Origin: a virus
Reading direction: 5' to 3' (one strand)
DNA length: 64,000 nt
IMG/VR virus record: IMGVR_UViG_3300026531_000002
Coordinates: 1 to 64,000 of that record
Shown: positions 23,010-30,730 of the stretch, piece by piece
Position numbering within the stretch: the first letter of the stretch is position 1
How the letters are laid out: every line of letters begins with the position of its first letter
Position numbers and translations under genes: made by a program
Notes under the pieces: generated by a model
Databases searched by the model: none
Told to the model about the DNA's origin: nothing
Seen by the model: only the letters and a program-made list of their open reading frames with translations

Positions 23010-23709
23010 ATACTTTCCACACTAATTTTACAATATCATCTAAGTCTGTTTCATCGCTTAACAAGTACTTGTCCAGAACCTCTTTAACCTCTTTACTAGC
23101 TTCTTCAATAACTTCTAACACTTCTTTCCTTTTAAGTCCTGTTTTCTTCCCTATAAAAGTTGTTTTTTCATTATAAATAAAATAATCTATTAAAACAAAT
23201 AGTTCAATATCACTTAAAACTTTTCTTAGGTCTGCTATAACCCTCTTAAAAAAATTGTCTAAAATAACTTGCTCTTCTAAAGCTAATTTTTGTTGTCTCC
23301 CTACTGTTATTCTTGCCACATCTACCGTTTCAATAGTGGGAGTTAAGTCTTTTAAAGGTACAAAATCTCTTTGTTTAGGTCTAACTGTAACAGCACCATA
23401 AATAGATTGTTTGCCTATATAATCTTGCATAGAACCTACTATTCTTCTGTGGATATACCCCATATAATTATCATTTTGGGTAGGGTCATACCTACTTAAA
23501 CCTCTAATATAGGCTAATACCCCCTCAACAAACAAATTCTCTTTGGTAATAGCCTCAAAAGATTTAGCGGCAATCTTAGAAGCTTTTGTATAAATAAACC
23601 TTAAATGCTCATTTGGTATATCCCATTTCCCATTCTTAAAAACAGGAATTGGATTTCCTTTATCATTATATGTAATACTAACATCTTCTCTATCTAAAAA
23701 GTGCTTCAT
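23002..23709 (-). CDS. Sigma factor, FliA/sigma28-like
   Basis: A 235-aa protein with sigma70-family layout. Region 2 spans residues about 34-102: LFVEGVLAYIRGLSRYDP followed by a Y-I-H-R-RI-VGSMQDYIG block. It matches the 'G...gl..ai..fDp....F..Y...RI.Gam.D..R' pattern of FliA/WhiG-type sigmas. Region 4 is recognisable at about 160-213 (helices with FIGKKTGLKRKEVLEVIEEA). Region 3 is short. Like T4 gp55 it could redirect host RNA polymerase to late genes. Most structural genes here carry a GCGATA-type motif, and sigma28 of Campylobacter recognises CGATWT, so the two may be a pair. It is transcribed with the gp46/gp47-like recombination genes. Confidence 0.75.
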   Translation of the reverse strand: MKHFLDREDVSITYNDKGNPIPVFKNGKWDIPNEHLRFIYTKASKIAAKSFEAITKENLFVEGVLAYIRGLSRYDPTQNDNYMGYIHRRIVGSMQDYIGKQSIYGAVTVRPKQRDFVPLKDLTPTIETVDVARITVGRQQKLALEEQVILDNFFKRVIADLRKVLSDIELFVLIDYFIYNEKTTFIGKKTGLKRKEVLEVIEEASKEVKEVLDKYLLSDETDLDDIVKLVWKVYD

Positions 23710-23712
23710 TTC

Positions 23713-25389
23713 TTATCCTTTCTCTTTTTCACAACGGCTTAAACCATTCTCTTTAATAATTTTTAAAACTCTGTAATTACTATTCATTTCAATATTATGA
23801 TTAATTAAATAGATAGCCTTATTATACTGTAAATTAAGCAATCTTTCAACAAACCCTATTCCCTCTTTATCAAAAACACCTAAAATCTCATCTAACACAA
23901 TAACATTTGGTGTTTGAACTCCTAAAGTATTTAAAACATTATGAACAGCAAATAACAGTACTAAATTAACTCTTAGTCTTTCTCCAGCACTTAAAGCAGA
24001 ATAATTACGGTTACTTCCATTAACTTCAAAATCTAGCTTAATAGTCTTATTCACTAAACTAATATGTATAATAAAGTTGTTTGCAGTTAACTTAAATAAC
24101 TCTTCGGCCTTGATTGTCAGTAGAGCTACAAAATGTTCTAACAGTTTGCTCTCAATATCTCCTGACCTGATGTATTTGTGTAGTTGGTCAAGATTGCTTA
24201 TTCTTTTCTTTAAAAACAACTCTTCTGATTCTAACTCTTTTTTCTTTTTAATAAGCTTTGCTCTGTGTTTTAGTAACTCTTTATTCTCTTCATTCATTTG
24301 CTTAGCATTATCAATCTTATTAGTTAAAGAATTGATTGTCTCTTTATAATAAGAAACTTTATCATCATAATCTTTGCGACGTTGTTTCAGCTCTGTTTCA
24401 ATATCTTGTAATTCATTTTTAAGAGCTGAAACAACCCCTGCTTGTCTCTCTCTTGCATTTTCAAGTTTAGAAAGTGCTTTTTCATAATCTGTAACAGTTC
24501 CTGTCACATCACTCTTACACACAGGACAAGTTCCTGTCTTAAGTTTGTTTATAATACCTTTTCCAACCTCTATTCTAGCATCTAATTTATTTAACTTTTG
24601 AAGCTCTGTGTTGTATATACTTTGTTTATCTTGTAAAGCACTTGATAAGCCCTGTATAAGCTCTACTAAGTTATTTGATGCTTTAAACTTATTATACTCT
24701 TTCTCAATACTTTCTAACTCCGCCTCATAAGGTCTTGTATCAATTTCCTTATAATCAACTGATAAAGTGTTATCAATTCCCACTAATTTAGAAATAACCA
24801 CATCTAACTTATTTTTATAAATTGTTTTTTCATCAGCTAATACAGTAGCTAATTGATTTACTGTTTCAAGATTTAATAAAGTGTTTAGTAGTCCACCTTT
24901 TTTATGCAGATTTACAATATTTTCAATAGTGTTTGGATTGTTATATAGCATTAAAGCAAAACTAGAAAATGATAGCCCTGTAATATTTTGCTCTATATAT
25001 GCTAGTTGTTGTTTTTTAGTCTTAGGAGTAATATCAATCCATTCCCCATCAATATTTTTAAAAATGAAAGTTACAGTCCTACTTCTATCATTTAAAATAG
25101 TGTATAGGTTTCCGTCAATACCTGTTAGGATTAACTCAAGCATATAAGGCTTTCCTGTAACATTATTTGAAACATCTTTAATAGTTAGTTTTTCAGACTT
25201 CAAATTTTTATCATATAGGCACTGTAAAATAGCATTAAAAACAGCTGTCTTACCTGCTCCATTACTTGTGTTATCTTCACTCAACACATCTCTATTTTCT
25301 CCCTCAACAATAGTTACACCATCTTCAAATTCAACAGTACAACTATCAATACTAAAAAAGTTATCTATATAAAGCTTTCTAAGGGTCAT
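23713..25389 (-). CDS. Recombination nuclease ATPase subunit (SbcC/Rad50, T4 gp46-like)
   Basis: A 558-aa SMC-like ATPase. Walker A is NGAGKT (residues 43-48). Two coiled-coil arms flank a zinc hook CPVC (288-291). The signature motif is SALSAGERLRV (about 464-473), and Walker B is NVIVLDE (D500, E501). With the SbcD-like nuclease at 26262-27182 it should process DNA ends for recombination-dependent replication, as gp46/gp47 do in T4. It is separated from its partner by three small genes. It overlaps the next upstream gene by 4 bp. Confidence 0.93.
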   Translation of the reverse strand: MTLRKLYIDNFFSIDSCTVEFEDGVTIVEGENRDVLSEDNTSNGAGKTAVFNAILQCLYDKNLKSEKLTIKDVSNNVTGKPYMLELILTGIDGNLYTILNDRSRTVTFIFKNIDGEWIDITPKTKKQQLAYIEQNITGLSFSSFALMLYNNPNTIENIVNLHKKGGLLNTLLNLETVNQLATVLADEKTIYKNKLDVVISKLVGIDNTLSVDYKEIDTRPYEAELESIEKEYNKFKASNNLVELIQGLSSALQDKQSIYNTELQKLNKLDARIEVGKGIINKLKTGTCPVCKSDVTGTVTDYEKALSKLENARERQAGVVSALKNELQDIETELKQRRKDYDDKVSYYKETINSLTNKIDNAKQMNEENKELLKHRAKLIKKKKELESEELFLKKRISNLDQLHKYIRSGDIESKLLEHFVALLTIKAEELFKLTANNFIIHISLVNKTIKLDFEVNGSNRNYSALSAGERLRVNLVLLFAVHNVLNTLGVQTPNVIVLDEILGVFDKEGIGFVERLLNLQYNKAIYLINHNIEMNSNYRVLKIIKENGLSRCEKEKG

Positions 25390-25634
25390 TCCATACCCTC
25401 CCTAATATCTTTTAAAGTTTGGATAATGTGGTCTAAATCTTCTTTACTAAGTTCTGATGTGTCCATATCATATACATACTCCTCATCTTCTTTCAAAAAA
25501 GATAGAAAAGCTCTATTATCTACTAGACTAAAAGTACACTTAACAATAGGGCAATCAACTAGCTCACCCTCAAACTCTAACAAAACTCTAGTTTCTGCTT
25601 TATCTCCAAAATATTTAAAATCAAATTTACTCAT
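25386..25634 (-). CDS. Hypothetical acidic protein
   Basis: An 82-aa protein of strands followed by an acidic helix (DTSELSKEDLDHIIQTLKDI). It overlaps both neighbours (4 and 8 bp), so it is tightly coupled in the recombination operon. Similar in pattern to the next gene, 25627-25866, and possibly a diverged duplicate. Function unknown. Confidence 0.6.
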   Translation of the reverse strand: MSKFDFKYFGDKAETRVLLEFEGELVDCPIVKCTFSLVDNRAFLSFLKEDEEYVYDMDTSELSKEDLDHIIQTLKDIREGME

Positions 25635-25866
25635 AGATATTTGCCTCCATTTCTAATACAAAATCTTTAAAAAGTTTTTTAGGCATTTCTGTAAAAGAAT
25701 GATTTTTCAACTCACCCTCTAAATCTGTGATGATAATCTCTAAAAATATTTTTCCATCTTTATTTACAAACCTGACAGAATGTTCTTCCTCTCCTGTTGT
25801 ATCAACAACCTCTAATGTGTCACTTTTAGCACCTGTATTGTGGTCAAACATAGTTACAAATTTCAT
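25627..25866 (-). CDS. Hypothetical acidic protein
   Basis: A 79-aa beta-rich acidic protein (MKFVTMFDHNTGAKSDTLEV) ending in a helix, with the same strand-then-helix plan as 25386-25634. RBS AAAGGAG. No function recognised. Confidence 0.6.
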   Translation of the reverse strand: MKFVTMFDHNTGAKSDTLEVVDTTGEEEHSVRFVNKDGKIFLEIIITDLEGELKNHSFTEMPKKLFKDFVLEMEANIYE

Positions 25867-25878
25867 TTTATTTCTCCT

Positions 25879-26214
25879 TTATATTTTTTTAATTGCATCT
25901 AACAAATCTTGATAAAAAACTTTTTGGGCATTTGCCCAAGAACTTTCATCAGACTTTTTCGGCAAATGCCGAAGAACTTTTTCGGGAATTCCCGAAGAAC
26001 TTTTTAAGCTCTCATTATATACTTTTAAGATTAATTCCCAAGTCTCTTTTTTTCTTAGATAAGTATCAAGTCTTTTAGGTTTCAACCCTTTAGCTTCTCT
26101 AATAGAATTACCAATCTCTAACACATCTTCTAATTTTCCCATCATTGTCTTGTGCCATATTTTAACACTACCAAACTTACCCAAATTAACTGTCATTAAT
26201 TGATTAGTTTTCAT
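25879..26214 (-). CDS. Hypothetical protein with palindrome cluster in its 3' part
   Basis: A 111-aa basic protein (MKTNQLMTVNLGKFGSVKIW...). The N-terminal 70 residues look like a compact helical domain. The C-terminal 45 residues are encoded by DNA containing three short palindromes (see 25924-25995), so this part may be a recent, DNA-driven extension. Function unknown. Part of the gp46/gp47-like operon. Confidence 0.6.
   Translation of the reverse strand: MKTNQLMTVNLGKFGSVKIWHKTMMGKLEDVLEIGNSIREAKGLKPKRLDTYLRKKETWELILKVYNESLKSSSGIPEKVLRHLPKKSDESSWANAQKVFYQDLLDAIKKI
25924..26003. repeat. Three tandem palindromes with shared AAGAACTTT flanks
   Basis: On the plus strand the palindromes GGGCATTTGCCC, CGGCAAATGCCG and CGGGAATTCCCG are each followed by AAGAACTTT. 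They are GC-rich islands within AT-rich coding DNA and could form RNA hairpins in the mRNA or cruciforms in DNA. Confidence 0.8.
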
Positions 26215-26261
26215 TTTATTTCTCCTTTATATTTTTTTTATTCATTATAACAAAACAACCT

Positions 26262-27182
26262 TTAAAGCCCCTTAAACAACCCTAAAAAGTAATTTAACTC
26301 ACTGCCTTGATATTTTTCTTTGATATAACTTTCAATAATCTCTTCGGCAGTTGTAACAGGAGCTGTTTCAATCACACTAGAAACTCTTTCACCCTCATAC
26401 ACAACCTCTATAATATTTTGATGTTCGGGCTTATAATCAGGATTGCTTGTCACAACCTTATACAGATGCTTATTCTTCTCCTCTTCAGATAGCTTACTAA
26501 AATCCTTATCAGATATTTTATACTTGTTACCTAAGTCTAATTTTACAGCTGTTAATTGAAGTTTGTAATCTAATTTAAATACTATATTATCAAGCATACT
26601 AGCTTCTTTAAAGTGTGTAGTATAAGGAGAGCCAGAATATATTACATTATTTCTAATAAAGTTGTGTGTATGAATATCTCCTAATAGTGTTAAATCATAT
26701 AAACCAGATACTAAATCAGGACTTACTTCATCTTCTACATAAGGGACTCCAGCTCTAAAGTGACTAAATAACACCTTACAGCCCTTTGTGTCAGTTATTT
26801 TATCTAAGTTATTCCAATCTACAAACCTACATTCAATCCCATCAATAAATACTACATCATTTCTAAGTAATACAAACTTATCTTTTAAATACAAATAATC
26901 AAATGTAGTAGTATTTTTATCAATAGCCTCGTGATTTCCTGCATATAAATAGATTGTGTATTTCTCTTTCAAAATTTCAATAAAATCTAAAAACAACCCA
27001 ACCTCTCTAATTGTTGGATACCGTTTATCAAAAATATCCCCCCCTAAAATAATGTTTTCCTCATCTTTAAAAGCTTCTTTTTTAGTTAGTTGGGTAGCTA
27101 AATCAAGCACCCTATTCTCCTCAAAAGCATCAATCTTTTTATTTCCAGATAGTTTAATGTGAATATCAGCAGTAAATATCAT
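26262..27182 (-). CDS. Recombination nuclease (SbcD/Mre11, T4 gp47-like)
   Basis: A 306-aa metallophosphoesterase. Motifs in order: ADIHI (D-x-H, residues about 5-9), GGDIFD (about 46-51), AGNHEA (about 81-86), LFSHFRAG (His) and GDIHTHN (D-x-H-x-H). This is the canonical phosphodiesterase set of SbcD/Mre11. It should act with the SbcC-like protein at 23713. The C-terminal part lacks the long capping domain of bacterial SbcD, as in phage gp47. It has its own TATAAT promoter. Confidence 0.92.
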   Translation of the reverse strand: MIFTADIHIKLSGNKKIDAFEENRVLDLATQLTKKEAFKDEENIILGGDIFDKRYPTIREVGLFLDFIEILKEKYTIYLYAGNHEAIDKNTTTFDYLYLKDKFVLLRNDVVFIDGIECRFVDWNNLDKITDTKGCKVLFSHFRAGVPYVEDEVSPDLVSGLYDLTLLGDIHTHNFIRNNVIYSGSPYTTHFKEASMLDNIVFKLDYKLQLTAVKLDLGNKYKISDKDFSKLSEEEKNKHLYKVVTSNPDYKPEHQNIIEVVYEGERVSSVIETAPVTTAEEIIESYIKEKYQGSELNYFLGLFKGL

Positions 27183-27201
27183 ATATCATCCTTTTTTGTA
27201 T

Positions 27202-27235
27202 ATTATACCTTATTTTAGCTGAAAAATAAAAGGTT
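27202..27235 (-). promoter_or_regulatory. Promoter for gp47-like gene
   Basis: Minus strand: AAAATAAGGTATAATATAC (complement of TATAAT at 27202-27207), about 20 bp before the start. Confidence 0.5.
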
Positions 27236-27244
27236 TTAATGGTT

Positions 27245-27312
27245 GGCATAGGGAAATATATAGGTAAGAATAGAAAATGGGTTGTAGGGGCTGTTAGACC
27301 CCTTTATGGATA
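27245..27312 (-). repeat. 3'-flank element, copy 1
   Basis: Directly after the stop of the 27316-27582 gene, the minus strand reads TAAAGGGGTCTAACAGCCCC, then CCATTTTCTATTCTTACCTA and TATATTTCCCTA. The same order of blocks occurs at 30221-30292 on the plus strand. AGGGG...CCCCT could form a terminator-like hairpin. Confidence 0.55.
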
Positions 27313-27315
27313 GAT

Positions 27316-27582
27316 TTAATCAGCTAATACAACATCAAACAAGAACTTACTAAACTCTTGAAAGTACTTATTCTTATGTACTGATTTATTATTATATACT
27401 CTCACTAGAAAACCTTTTAAATCATACAAAGCTTCAGAAGCCCCTAAATCTTGTAAAATCTCATAATAGTCTTCTAAATAAATAAGATAGTCAGAACTAA
27501 ATTTATAATCTTTCATAAACTTTCTAATATACTCTTCAATCTCCTGTTTCAGTGCTTTATCAGCTTCTGTTTCAATACACAT
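27316..27582 (-). CDS. Hypothetical helical protein
   Basis: An 88-aa, almost entirely helical acidic protein (MCIETEADKALKQEIEEYIR...). It abuts the upstream gene with no gap. Last gene of the Rep operon; followed by the repeated 3' element. Function unknown. Confidence 0.6.
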   Translation of the reverse strand: MCIETEADKALKQEIEEYIRKFMKDYKFSSDYLIYLEDYYEILQDLGASEALYDLKGFLVRVYNNKSVHKNKYFQEFSKFLFDVVLAD

Positions 27583-28107
27583 CTAATCCTCCTCATCAAT
27601 ATCATCAATAGCTCTAAAAGTTGCCTCAATTCCTTTAATCTCTTTTGCTCTGTCTTGTAACAAATCCTCCTCAAAAAATAGAGAAATCATTAATATCTCT
27701 AGCCTTTCTTGAATGTTATCAAGGGTCTGATAAAAATCCTCTAAAGGTTTCTTTTTCCACTTCTGTTTAGCTTTCTTAATCACAGCTTCACTATCATACT
27801 CTTTACCAACTATTGCATAAACACTCCTAACCAGTGCCGCAACAGCATTTTCAACTTTCTTAAAAGAATAGTTAATGTTGTTTTGTGTGATATAATCAAA
27901 AACTTCAAAAACAATAGGAGCAAAAGCTAAATCTTCTAAATCAGGGTTCATAACTTCTAAATCTAATTTATAAGCAATTACCTTAGTGTATAAATCAAAA
28001 ATCTTATCAACATCAACTTTATCAGCATATTGTAAAGTAATGTCACTGCTCCCTAAAAGCTCCTGTTCAATTAAATTAAGTGTTGTAACTACGTCTATAT
28101 GTTTCAT
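27583..28107 (-). CDS. Hypothetical helical protein in Rep operon
   Basis: A 174-aa helical protein (MKHIDVVTTLNLIEQELLGS...) with a basic patch (KKAKQKWKKK) near residue 130 and a very acidic C-terminus (DDIDEED). Position directly after the Rep/primase gene suggests a replication accessory role. No family recognised. RBS AAAGGAG. Confidence 0.6.
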   Translation of the reverse strand: MKHIDVVTTLNLIEQELLGSSDITLQYADKVDVDKIFDLYTKVIAYKLDLEVMNPDLEDLAFAPIVFEVFDYITQNNINYSFKKVENAVAALVRSVYAIVGKEYDSEAVIKKAKQKWKKKPLEDFYQTLDNIQERLEILMISLFFEEDLLQDRAKEIKGIEATFRAIDDIDEED

Positions 28108-28121
28108 TTTATTTCTCCTTT

Positions 28122-29336
28122 CTAAATAAATTGTTCTTCAAGAGCTTTAGATGCTTTCTCAATTAACTCTTGTGTTTCTCTTTTCTTTCTCTCTTTTTCA
28201 AACTCGTAATACTCATAATAAGAGTCAAACCCCATTATGTGTGCCATAGCCTCATCAAAATCTTCTGCAAAAGCCTCACCTGTTAAATCACTTAAGAACT
28301 TATCAAGTAAAGCATAGCTAAGTCTATCAAAATCAATGTCTTTATTGTCTTTAGCTCCTAATAATAACATAAGAATATCTTTAATAATCTTTTTATATTT
28401 AGCGGCACTAGACTTAGAGATACCAGTAAGCTTTGCTAGCTCCCTAACTGACATATTTCTAATTTGTTTAATAGTAAGCATATTAGCTGAAATAGCCTCT
28501 ATAATCTTTCTAATAGTTTTATCTTTCTTTCTTTGTGCTAACATTCTATTAAAAGCAATAGTTCTCTCATTTGTAGTCCTATTAACATACTTAGTAATCA
28601 TAAACTTATTAATACTTGCTACAATACTCTCTACTTCTTTTTTGGGTAGTGGATTTTCCATTTTCTCAAGTGTTGAATAAGCTTCTGCCACAAGTCCATC
28701 TAAGCCTATATTTCTAAAGTTTCTATAAGCCCATTTTCTTAAATAATCAAACATCTTAACATTTCTCTCTCCTTTCTTAGCTTTAATAACATCTTTTTTA
28801 GCTACAAATACTCTCTTTCTGCTCTTAACTTTCTTAAATGTTTTTTTCTTAACCTCATAAGTAGCTAATAAATCATCAAACTCATATAAACTCTTAATAG
28901 TGTGTCCAAACTCCATTGTAGAGTGCTTTAAAGGGTTTCTCCAAACTCTACCAGCACTAGCCGCCTTAGCGTGAATATCAGCTCCTAACTTATCTGCTAA
29001 AGCATTTAAAATAAAGTTTAATTTTTGTGTTTGTTTATAGTTAGAAGTTTTAATAGGATTTTGTAAAAACCAATGAATGTGAAACCCTCTAGTAGTCTTT
29101 ACAATCATAGTTGGTAAAGGAATTTTAAGCTCTGTAAAAACTTCAATAGGGTCTTTATCTTCAAAAGGATTAACATTATCTATATCAATACTAATAGCAG
29201 GAATAAAATATTCATTTCCTAATCTAATAAAATTATAATCTAATGCTTTTTCTTTTTTAACATAACTATATTCTTCATTCTTATCATTGGTAACTAATAC
29301 AGAATAATTTAAACTTTTAGTAATTAATTCTTTCAT
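28122..29336 (-). CDS. ColE2-type Rep: AEP primase + PriCT + HTH
   Basis: A 404-aa plasmid-style replication initiator. Residues 49-53 (SIDID) give the D-x-D metal motif of archaeo-eukaryotic primases. GFHIHWF (about 84-90) fits the s-x-H motif, and GADIHAKAAS a third. Residues about 189-245, containing ENPLPKKEVESIVASINK, match the PriCT-1 domain. A C-terminal HTH follows (RELAKLTGISKSSAAKYKKI, about 298-317). This order (Replicase, PriCT, HTH) is that of ColE2-family Rep proteins, which bind the origin and make the first primer there. It lies next to the inverted-repeat region 29414-30648, a candidate origin. A separate DnaG-type primase is encoded at 36060. Confidence 0.75.
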   Translation of the reverse strand: MKELITKSLNYSVLVTNDKNEEYSYVKKEKALDYNFIRLGNEYFIPAISIDIDNVNPFEDKDPIEVFTELKIPLPTMIVKTTRGFHIHWFLQNPIKTSNYKQTQKLNFILNALADKLGADIHAKAASAGRVWRNPLKHSTMEFGHTIKSLYEFDDLLATYEVKKKTFKKVKSRKRVFVAKKDVIKAKKGERNVKMFDYLRKWAYRNFRNIGLDGLVAEAYSTLEKMENPLPKKEVESIVASINKFMITKYVNRTTNERTIAFNRMLAQRKKDKTIRKIIEAISANMLTIKQIRNMSVRELAKLTGISKSSAAKYKKIIKDILMLLLGAKDNKDIDFDRLSYALLDKFLSDLTGEAFAEDFDEAMAHIMGFDSYYEYYEFEKERKKRETQELIEKASKALEEQFI

Positions 29337-29413
29337 TTCCTTTACCTCTCTTAAACTTTAAACTAATTATAACAAAATAAAACTTAAAAGTAAATTAAGT
29401 CTAATAAGAATAC

Positions 29414-29566
29414 CCAACTACTGAACTATTAAGATTATACACTTACTAATAAATACTAATCTCTTTTACTATAAATATTTAGTATATGTATTAGATACCC
29501 TCACAGCACTGTACCAGCTCTTAAACAGTTGCTTGTTTTTTTAAACAAACTGATGGTTTTGGACAC
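29414..29566 (-). promoter_or_regulatory. Left arm of divergent inverted-repeat control region
   Basis: Two blocks recur in inverted orientation at 30460-30648. Block 1 (29414-29463, 50 bp) is 48/50 identical to its partner and contains an outward-facing -10 box, TATAAT on the minus strand (29434-29439), before the Rep operon. Block 2 (29541-29566, TTAAACAAACTGATGGTTTT + GGACAC) is an essentially perfect 26-bp copy. This accounts for most of the gene-free stretch 29337-29687. Confidence 0.75.
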
Positions 29567-29687
29567 CTACAAAACCACAACTTACACAATACCTAAACAG
29601 CCCTGATACAGGACTTTTAAAGCATTTAATAACAAATTAAGAAAAAGTACAGTACAATATAAAATAACAACTTAAAAGGAGATAAAA

Positions 29688-30194
29688 ATGATTACAATCC
29701 AAAAAACAAATAAAGGTTACAAGTTAGCTAATTCTGCTTATACAAATGAGTATATTAATTTACAAAAAGCTTATAAGGTTGCTTTAAAAGAGTTGGTAAA
29801 GTTCTTAGAGTTTATTACTAAACAATATCTAAGTAGTGTTTTAAAAAGTGAAGTTAGAAAGTTAAATAAACAACTTTATTATACTAAATTAAAGATTAGT
29901 AGTGATTTAGAGTTTAGTTATGATAAATTAAATAGTTTAGATTTTGTGAATGAAATTGAATGTTGTATTGAAATTAAACTAAGACCTTTAAGTCCTTTAA
30001 AAGTAAATTTAATTAATGATGAAATCGAACTAGCTTATAACCGACTAAAAAATAAACAAAAAGAAGTTAAAAAACTAAGATTTGATTTACTTAATAAAAT
30101 CAACAGTCTAAGACCTAAAAAAGTTAAAAATATACATGAAGTTAATAAAATCATCAATGAATTAGAAAAAATGATTGATACTACTTTCCCCTAA
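29688..30194 (+). CDS. Hypothetical protein between inverted control arms
   Basis: A 168-aa Lys/Leu-rich, highly helical protein, probably coiled-coil (ELVKFLEFITKQYLSSVL; RLKNKQKEVKKLRFDLLNKI). No domain recognised. RBS AAAAGGAG is strong. It is the only gene enclosed by the inverted repeats, so a regulator acting on them (or an origin-binding factor) is a reasonable hypothesis, not a finding. Confidence 0.65.
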   Translation: MITIQKTNKGYKLANSAYTNEYINLQKAYKVALKELVKFLEFITKQYLSSVLKSEVRKLNKQLYYTKLKISSDLEFSYDKLNSLDFVNEIECCIEIKLRPLSPLKVNLINDEIELAYNRLKNKQKEVKKLRFDLLNKINSLRPKKVKNIHEVNKIINELEKMIDTTFP

Positions 30195-30220
30195 TTAACC
30201 TAACAACTGTTATACCTCTT

Positions 30221-30292
30221 TAAAGGGGTCTAGCAGGCTCATAAATCCATTTTCTCATCTTACCTATACATTTACCTACCCTTAACCTTAAA
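30221..30292 (+). repeat. 3'-flank element, copy 2
   Basis: After the 29688-30194 gene: TAAAGGGGTCTAGCAGGCTC, then CCATTTTCTCATCTTACCTA, TACATTTACCTACCC. Same block order as the minus-strand copy at 27245-27312, about three quarters identical by eye. Confidence 0.55.
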
Positions 30293-30357
30293 AGTGCTTC
30301 AAAAGCTTATTTTGTTGTTTTTATTGTTAAAGAGTTGGTACAGTTAGTTTTTTAACA

Positions 30358-30404
30358 TACTATCCATTATTAAAACAAGGAATTTTACAATTAGTTTAGA
30401 TAAT
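30358..30404 (-). mobile_element. Degenerate IS200/IS605-like end
   Basis: On the minus strand TTATCTAAACTAATTGTAAA followed by a CCTTGTTTTAATAATGG hairpin-like stretch resembles the left end at 9589-9630, with several changes. The GTGTGTCAA end is missing. Probably a decayed copy. Confidence 0.35.
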
Positions 30405-30459
30405 TCTGACAAAGTGCTTAAAAGGTGCTGTTTAGGTGCTTTGAAAGGGGTTTATATTA

Positions 30460-30648
30460 AGTGTCCAAAACCATCAGTTTGTTTAATTTTTTAAAAGCTT
30501 TTCAGTTTCCGTACCAGTCCTTGAAAGATTGCTTGTAGTCTTAACTGTATTAGTAATTGTATCAGTATAATAAGAGTATCTAAATATTTAAATTAATAGA
30601 GATTAGTATTTATTAGTAAGGGTATAATCTTATTAGTTCAGTAGTTGG
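30460..30648 (+). promoter_or_regulatory. Right arm of divergent inverted-repeat control region
   Basis: Block 2 (about 30460-30486) and block 1 (30599-30648) repeat the left arm in inverted order. Block 1 carries an outward TATAAT at 30623-30628, facing the rightward replication operon. The blocks are about 110 bp apart here and about 77 bp apart in the left arm. Together with the arm, the gene-free stretch 30195-30730 also holds the 3' element and the degenerate mobile-element end. Confidence 0.75.
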
Positions 30649-30697
30649 TTATTTATTAAGTAAGTTTGAGTTTGTTGAAAGTAATGAGATAATAAGT

Positions 30698-30703
30698 TAT
30701 AAT
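30698..30703 (+). promoter_or_regulatory. Second TATAAT box before GIY-YIG gene
   Basis: AAGTTATAATTTGC lies 28 bp before the GTG start at 30731, so transcription could begin from here as well as from the box at 30623. Confidence 0.4.
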
Positions 30704-30730
30704 TTGCTAAACTTTTAAGGAGCTGTGTAA

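Noticed and set aside
29337-30730. tRNA or integrase attachment site in the control region
   Set aside because: No cloverleaf or TTCGAAT-type arm is visible and no integrase gene is present.
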